Shown here one piece after another: positions 60,993-64,000 of a stretch of DNA of 64,000 nucleotides. This DNA comes from CAMAVH01 sp964628235 (GTDB lineage Bacteria; Pseudomonadota; Alphaproteobacteria; SMXQ01), in contig CAZVLU010000001.1 of NCBI GenBank assembly GCA_964628235.1, forward strand, positions 87,717-151,716. Direction: 5' to 3'. Position numbers and translations under genes: made by a program. The notes under the pieces are model-generated. The model saw only the letters and a program-made list of their open reading frames with translations. It was not told where the DNA came from and made no database searches. Numbering within the stretch: position 1 is the first letter of the stretch; every line of letters begins with the position of its first letter.

Positions 60993-61631
60993 TCAGTCGG
61001 ATTTGCTCGCGTCCGCTTCTTCGTAAGCGCCCTGCACAAGATATCTCAGCGCCGCAGCGACCCGCTGCCAGTCCGCATCGCTTTCCAGCTTGAGGCCGGC
61101 AAATTGCCCGAGCGTTTGCTCGCGCAAGGCGAGGTAATGCACCCCCGCCAGCAACAGCGCGTTGATGGCTGGCGCATCGACCCCGGCCGGCGCGGCGCGT
61201 GAGCCGATCAGGTCCTTCGCCCATTGCTGAAACGCGACGGACCTCGCCTTCTCGATGTTCAAGAGCGTTTCCGAGCGGTCCGACAATTCCCATAGCAGCG
61301 CCTGACGCAACAACGGACGCTGGCGCAAGGTGCCGATATAGCGCGTCAGCAAATCGGCGACGAGATCGCCGTAAGGCGCCTCGCGCGCGATGTCGGGTTT
61401 CGCGCCATACCAAAACCCGACATCCTGCGCGATGCGCTCGATGACGCCGTCGAGGCCCCCGAAATAACGATAGATCAGTTGCTTGTCGACGCCGGCCCGC
61501 GCCGCAAGCTTGTTCACGCCGAGCGCTTTGAATCCTTCCTCGGCGATGAACTCCGTCGCAGCCGAGAGAATCTTCTGCTCGGTTCGCTGACGGTCGCGCG
61601 TTTGGCGGCCTTCTTCGGGCAAATCCTTCAT
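60993..61631 (-). CDS. TetR-family transcriptional regulator
   Basis: About 212 residues with a TetR HTH (ILSAATEFIAEEGFKALGVN, then KLAARAGVDKQLIYRYFGGL) and an all-helical effector domain (LLRQALLWELSDRSETLLNI). The start at MKDLPEEG is chosen because the open frame upstream runs through the lipoprotein gene. It is the last gene of a three-gene operon with two lipoproteins. The strong palindrome upstream of the operon is its likely operator. Confidence 0.87.
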   Translation of the reverse strand: MKDLPEEGRQTRDRQRTEQKILSAATEFIAEEGFKALGVNKLAARAGVDKQLIYRYFGGLDGVIERIAQDVGFWYGAKPDIAREAPYGDLVADLLTRYIGTLRQRPLLRQALLWELSDRSETLLNIEKARSVAFQQWAKDLIGSRAAPAGVDAPAINALLLAGVHYLALREQTLGQFAGLKLESDADWQRVAAALRYLVQGAYEEADASKSD

Positions 61632-61647
61632 CGGCGGGCGCTGTCCT

Positions 61648-62046
61648 TCATCGTCCGATCGCGGCGCATCGTTCGAGAGCAGCATAGCGGTCCCGACGGA
61701 AGTCCGCTTCCCATCTCTGATCATAATTGCCGGCAAGCCTGATCTCGGCGACGCTGCCGGCATCGGCCGGCGCGAAGCGGATGGTCTCGAACCACCAGCC
61801 GTAGCCCTGCAGCTCATAGATCGCCTCTTGCCCCTCGGCGATATATTTGACCGTCGAGAACGGCAGAAGACGGGCGTTTTGCTCGAAGCAGCGGGCGTAG
61901 GACGCATAAGGCTGCGCGCTTGGCACAACCTCTTGCCGCGCGGTCTCGGCGAAGGCTTGATAGCCCTCGACGCCGACCCGATTGGCGCTGCACGCTGCCA
62001 GCGACAAGCTGATGAGGATGCTCGCGACGCGGATATGAATGCTCAT
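61648..62046 (-). CDS. Hypothetical lipoprotein
   Basis: About 132 residues from the ATG MSIHIRVA. It has a lipoprotein signal (VASILISLSLAAC) and a mature domain with two cysteines (YARCFEQNARLL and ALERCAAIGR) and an aromatic stretch (LQGYGWWFETIRFAP). I recognise no named family. It is coupled between the DUF3313 lipoprotein and the TetR gene, so it is probably an envelope protein induced with them. Confidence 0.65.
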   Translation of the reverse strand: MSIHIRVASILISLSLAACSANRVGVEGYQAFAETARQEVVPSAQPYASYARCFEQNARLLPFSTVKYIAEGQEAIYELQGYGWWFETIRFAPADAGSVAEIRLAGNYDQRWEADFRRDRYAALERCAAIGR

Positions 62047-62056
62047 CGCCGCCGCC

Positions 62057-62659
62057 TCAGCGGGCCGACTGGACGACGACATCGCGCAATTGCGCGACGT
62101 GACGTTCGAGCACGGCCTTGGCGTGGCCGAGTTCGCTGTAATAACCGAACAATCCGCCCTTGAACGGCGTCGCGTTGGTATGGGTGCTGAGCGCGGCCAG
62201 GCGCGCGCCGCTGATGGAATCGACGACCTCGCCCTCGCTGCTGGCGCCGCCGTTCGATAGAGGCCCGACGAGCAAGGTGGAAACGTAGTTCAGCGTCGTA
62301 TCCGCCTTGTCGACGCCGGTGATCGCGAGGCGGATTCGCATGACGCCGGGCGCGGGCGCGGCTGCTTTCTGAAAGGTTTCGGCGAAGGCGGCCTCGGCGG
62401 CGGCCTTGTGATGGGCCCGCAAAGCGTCGATTTCCGTTGTGGTCAGCGGCGCGCTCTTGCCGTTCGGCATATAGGCGACGTCATCGACCAGGAAGGCGTT
62501 GTAAGCGGCCGTCGGGCGGGCGCTGAACCGCAAATCTCCCTCGGCGGACTGCTGCAGCTGGCTGTAGTCGGTCATAAAGCCGCTGCGAGTGGTTTCTTGG
62601 GCGGCGCAGGCGCTCAAGGCCGTGCCGAGGAAAAGGAGCGCGATTAGGCGGTTGGTCAT
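62057..62659 (-). CDS. DUF3313-family lipoprotein
   Basis: A 200-residue lipoprotein (ALLFLGTALSAC) with the DUF3313 opening RSGFMTDYSQLQQSAEGD and the segment YNAFLVDDVAYMPNG. Family members are secreted lipoproteins of unknown function in Proteobacteria. The ATG follows ACGGAGATATCGCC. It is the first gene of a three-gene operon ending in a TetR regulator, with a palindromic operator about 37 bp upstream. Confidence 0.85.
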   Translation of the reverse strand: MTNRLIALLFLGTALSACAAQETTRSGFMTDYSQLQQSAEGDLRFSARPTAAYNAFLVDDVAYMPNGKSAPLTTTEIDALRAHHKAAAEAAFAETFQKAAAPAPGVMRIRLAITGVDKADTTLNYVSTLLVGPLSNGGASSEGEVVDSISGARLAALSTHTNATPFKGGLFGYYSELGHAKAVLERHVAQLRDVVVQSAR

Positions 62660-62695
62660 GGCGATATCTCCGTTGTATGGATGAATGTCACTAAC

Positions 62696-62716
62696 TGGTG
62701 ACTTAACTAGTCACCA
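62696..62716. promoter_or_regulatory. Palindromic operator, probably for the operon's TetR regulator
   Basis: A perfect inverted repeat TGGTGACT / AGTCACCA with a 5-base centre. A further GTCAC at 62687-62691 pairs with the shared GTGAC, so three half-sites in alternating orientation occupy about 30 bp. Located between the DUF3313 operon and moaB. Confidence 0.7.
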
Positions 62717-62862
62717 TGTGGGGACATGTCAACGGAAATCTGGCCGAATATCCTTTCCTGGCCGATGCGCGCCAGGATTCTTAAGCCTGCTTTGGCTATT
62801 AACGATTTGTTTTAACGAGTATTTTGACCGTCCGGCGCGTCCGGCGTAACATCGCGCCCATC

Positions 62863-63405
62863 ATGGCCATCGACGAAACCCGCAGCTTCATTCCCGTCAA
62901 CATCGCCGTTCTCACGGTGTCCGACACGCGCCGTCCCAAGGACGACGAGTCGGGCGACGTGCTGCAGCAGCGCCTGACCGACGCCGGCCACAAGCTGGCG
63001 GCGCGCGACATCGTGCCCGACGACGTCGGCGAGATCACCGCCAAGCTCAAGCTGTGGATCACCGATCCCAATGTCGATGTCGTGATCGCCACCGGCGGCA
63101 CCGGGCTGACGGGCCGCGACGTGACGCCGGAAGCCTTCGAGGCGATCTACGAGAAGAAGATCGACGGCTTCGGCGAATTGTTCCGCATGTTGAGCTATCA
63201 GAAGATCGGCACCTCGACGATCCAATCGCGCGCCACGGCGGGCCTCGCCGGCGGCACCTACTTGTTCGCCCTGCCCGGCTCACCCGGCGCCTGCAAGGAC
63301 GGCTGGGACATCATCCACACCCAGCTCGACTCGCGCTTCCGCCCCTGCAATCTGGTGCAGCTCATGCCGCGCCTGCAGGAGCATGTGAAGAAGCCGACGG
63401 CGTAA
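62863..63405 (+). CDS. moaB: Molybdenum cofactor biosynthesis protein B (MoaB/MogA family)
   Basis: About 180 residues. The MoCF domain has VLTVSDTRRPKDDESGDVL, the nucleotide/pterin motif IATGGTGLTGRDVTPEAFEA and the C-terminal LFALPGSPGACKDGWD. It adenylates molybdopterin before metal insertion, as MogA/MoaB proteins do. The start ATG is the one at MAIDETRSF. The frame continues 13 codons upstream to a less likely start. It is convergent with the HerA-like gene. Confidence 0.92.
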   Translation: MAIDETRSFIPVNIAVLTVSDTRRPKDDESGDVLQQRLTDAGHKLAARDIVPDDVGEITAKLKLWITDPNVDVVIATGGTGLTGRDVTPEAFEAIYEKKIDGFGELFRMLSYQKIGTSTIQSRATAGLAGGTYLFALPGSPGACKDGWDIIHTQLDSRFRPCNLVQLMPRLQEHVKKPTA

Positions 63406-63417
63406 GCCTGTCGCCTC

Positions 63418-64000
63418 TCACCGCCCCTTGAACAATCCGCCGAGGATGCCGCGCACCAAAGAGCGGCCGATTTCGCCGGCGACTTGACGACCGATCGAGC
63501 TGGCGGCGGAGCGCGCGGCGGAGGTCGCGATCTTTTCGGTCATGCTCGGCTTGGCGGCGGCGGCGCGTTCGGCGCGGGCGCGGCGCTCGGCCTCCTTCAT
63601 TTCCGCTGCATGCTGGCGCGCTTCCAGCTTCTCGCGCTCTGCGGCGGCCTTGTCGGCCGCTTGCGTGGCTTTGGCCGCCGTCGCGGCTGCCGCCGCTTCG
63701 GCGCCGCGCGCCTCGATAATTTCCGCCGCCGATTCGCGATCCACCGCCGTGTCGTATTTGCCCTCGACCGGCGACAGCGAACGGATGATCGCCCGCTCCT
63801 TGGCGCTGAGCGGCCCGAGCCTGGAGCGCGGCGGCTTGATCAGCGTGCGCTGCACGATGGACGGCGCGCCGTTCTCCATCAGGAGCGAGACCAGCGCCTC
63901 GCCGATTTTCAATTCGCCGATCGCCGTCGCCACGTCGAGCGCCGGATTGACGCGAAAGGTTTCCGCCGCCGCCTTGATCGCCTTCTGGTCGCGCGGCGTG
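63418..64000 (-). CDS. HerA-like helicase domain protein (DUF853), C-terminal part only
   Basis: The last 193 or so codons of a DUF853-family ATPase whose start lies beyond the right edge. The frame is open to the edge (…TPRDQKAIKAAAETFRVNPA). Visible parts are the LKIGEALVSLLMENGAPSIV segment of the ATPase core, a strongly charged Ala/Glu-rich coiled stretch and the basic tail RSLVRGILGGLFKGR. The family is related to HerA/FtsK-like DNA translocases. The precise role is unknown. Confidence 0.85.
   Translation of the reverse strand, partial: TPRDQKAIKAAAETFRVNPALDVATAIGELKIGEALVSLLMENGAPSIVQRTLIKPPRSRLGPLSAKERAIIRSLSPVEGKYDTAVDRESAAEIIEARGAEAAAAATAAKATQAADKAAAEREKLEARQHAAEMKEAERRARAERAAAAKPSMTEKIATSAARSAASSIGRQVAGEIGRSLVRGILGGLFKGR

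Noticed and set aside
59909..61093. A plus-strand open frame of 394 codons, very rich in Arg
   Set aside because: Frame-shifted shadow of the same transglycosylase gene, with composition typical of off-frame high-GC translation.
1..64000. CRISPR arrays and IS-type transposases
   Set aside because: I saw no evenly spaced short repeats with unique spacers and no DDE transposase or IS-like inverted ends.

Overview
The window reads as a chromosome segment of an alphaproteobacterium, most likely of the order Hyphomicrobiales (Rhizobiales). The evidence is the housekeeping block on the right (ispE, a TPR lipoprotein, ETF-ubiquinone oxidoreductase, a family-4-like uracil-DNA glycosylase, a soluble lytic transglycosylase, moaB, a HerA-like DUF853 protein), the PodJ-like proteins beside it, the many tripartite tricarboxylate (TTT) binding proteins, and the high-GC codon usage. 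I cannot name a genus.

Layout. (1) About 1-10.7 kb: accessory catabolic and transport genes, namely an Fbp/Thi-like ABC importer behind a Rieske oxygenase with a LysR regulator, a dienelactone hydrolase, a second LysR gene, and an isochorismatase-like hydrolase coupled to an orphan TTT binding protein. (2) About 11-12.6 kb: three small envelope proteins of unknown function and an XRE regulator. (3) About 12.9-22.8 kb: a mobile module with a ParB/adenine methyltransferase fusion, a DUF5681 protein, a terminase large subunit, DUF3489 and DUF2924 proteins and a large serine recombinase, but no capsid genes. It is followed by a tightly overlapping three-gene cargo operon encoding XRE-ASCH, PIN-GNAT-(PUA-like) and P-loop kinase-like proteins. 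This cargo is my main candidate for an undescribed defence or toxin-antitoxin-like system.

(4) About 22.8-50.7 kb: four multigene cassettes separated by a repeat of about 265 bp. Each cassette has a minus-strand operon and a divergent plus-strand regulator or operon. They encode a cupin / haem-oxygenase-like oxidase / DHDPS-family pathway with IclR; MmgE/PrpD with TctCBA; a universal stress protein plus an RND pump with two TetR genes; and a GMC / VOC / amidohydrolase / hydrolase pathway with two TTT binding proteins and LysR. All repeat copies point the same way. The sixth copy is the natural downstream flank and terminator of a true tRNA-Gln(TTG) gene at 50.6 kb, so the other five look like decayed tRNA-Gln-derived junctions. 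Site-specific accretion of cassettes at this tRNA is one explanation. A mobile, tRNA-derived interspersed repeat is the other.

(5) From the tRNA rightwards the sequence is conserved-looking housekeeping DNA, visibly richer in GC. It starts with three consecutive genes that share a PodJ-like N-terminal motif and ends in an incomplete HerA-like gene.

The accessory part looks like a platform for importing and oxidising small organic or aromatic acids. High-affinity periplasmic binding proteins are paired with ring-hydroxylating, ring-cleaving and hydrolytic enzymes, each set under its own LysR, IclR or TetR control. Specific substrates cannot be read from the sequence.
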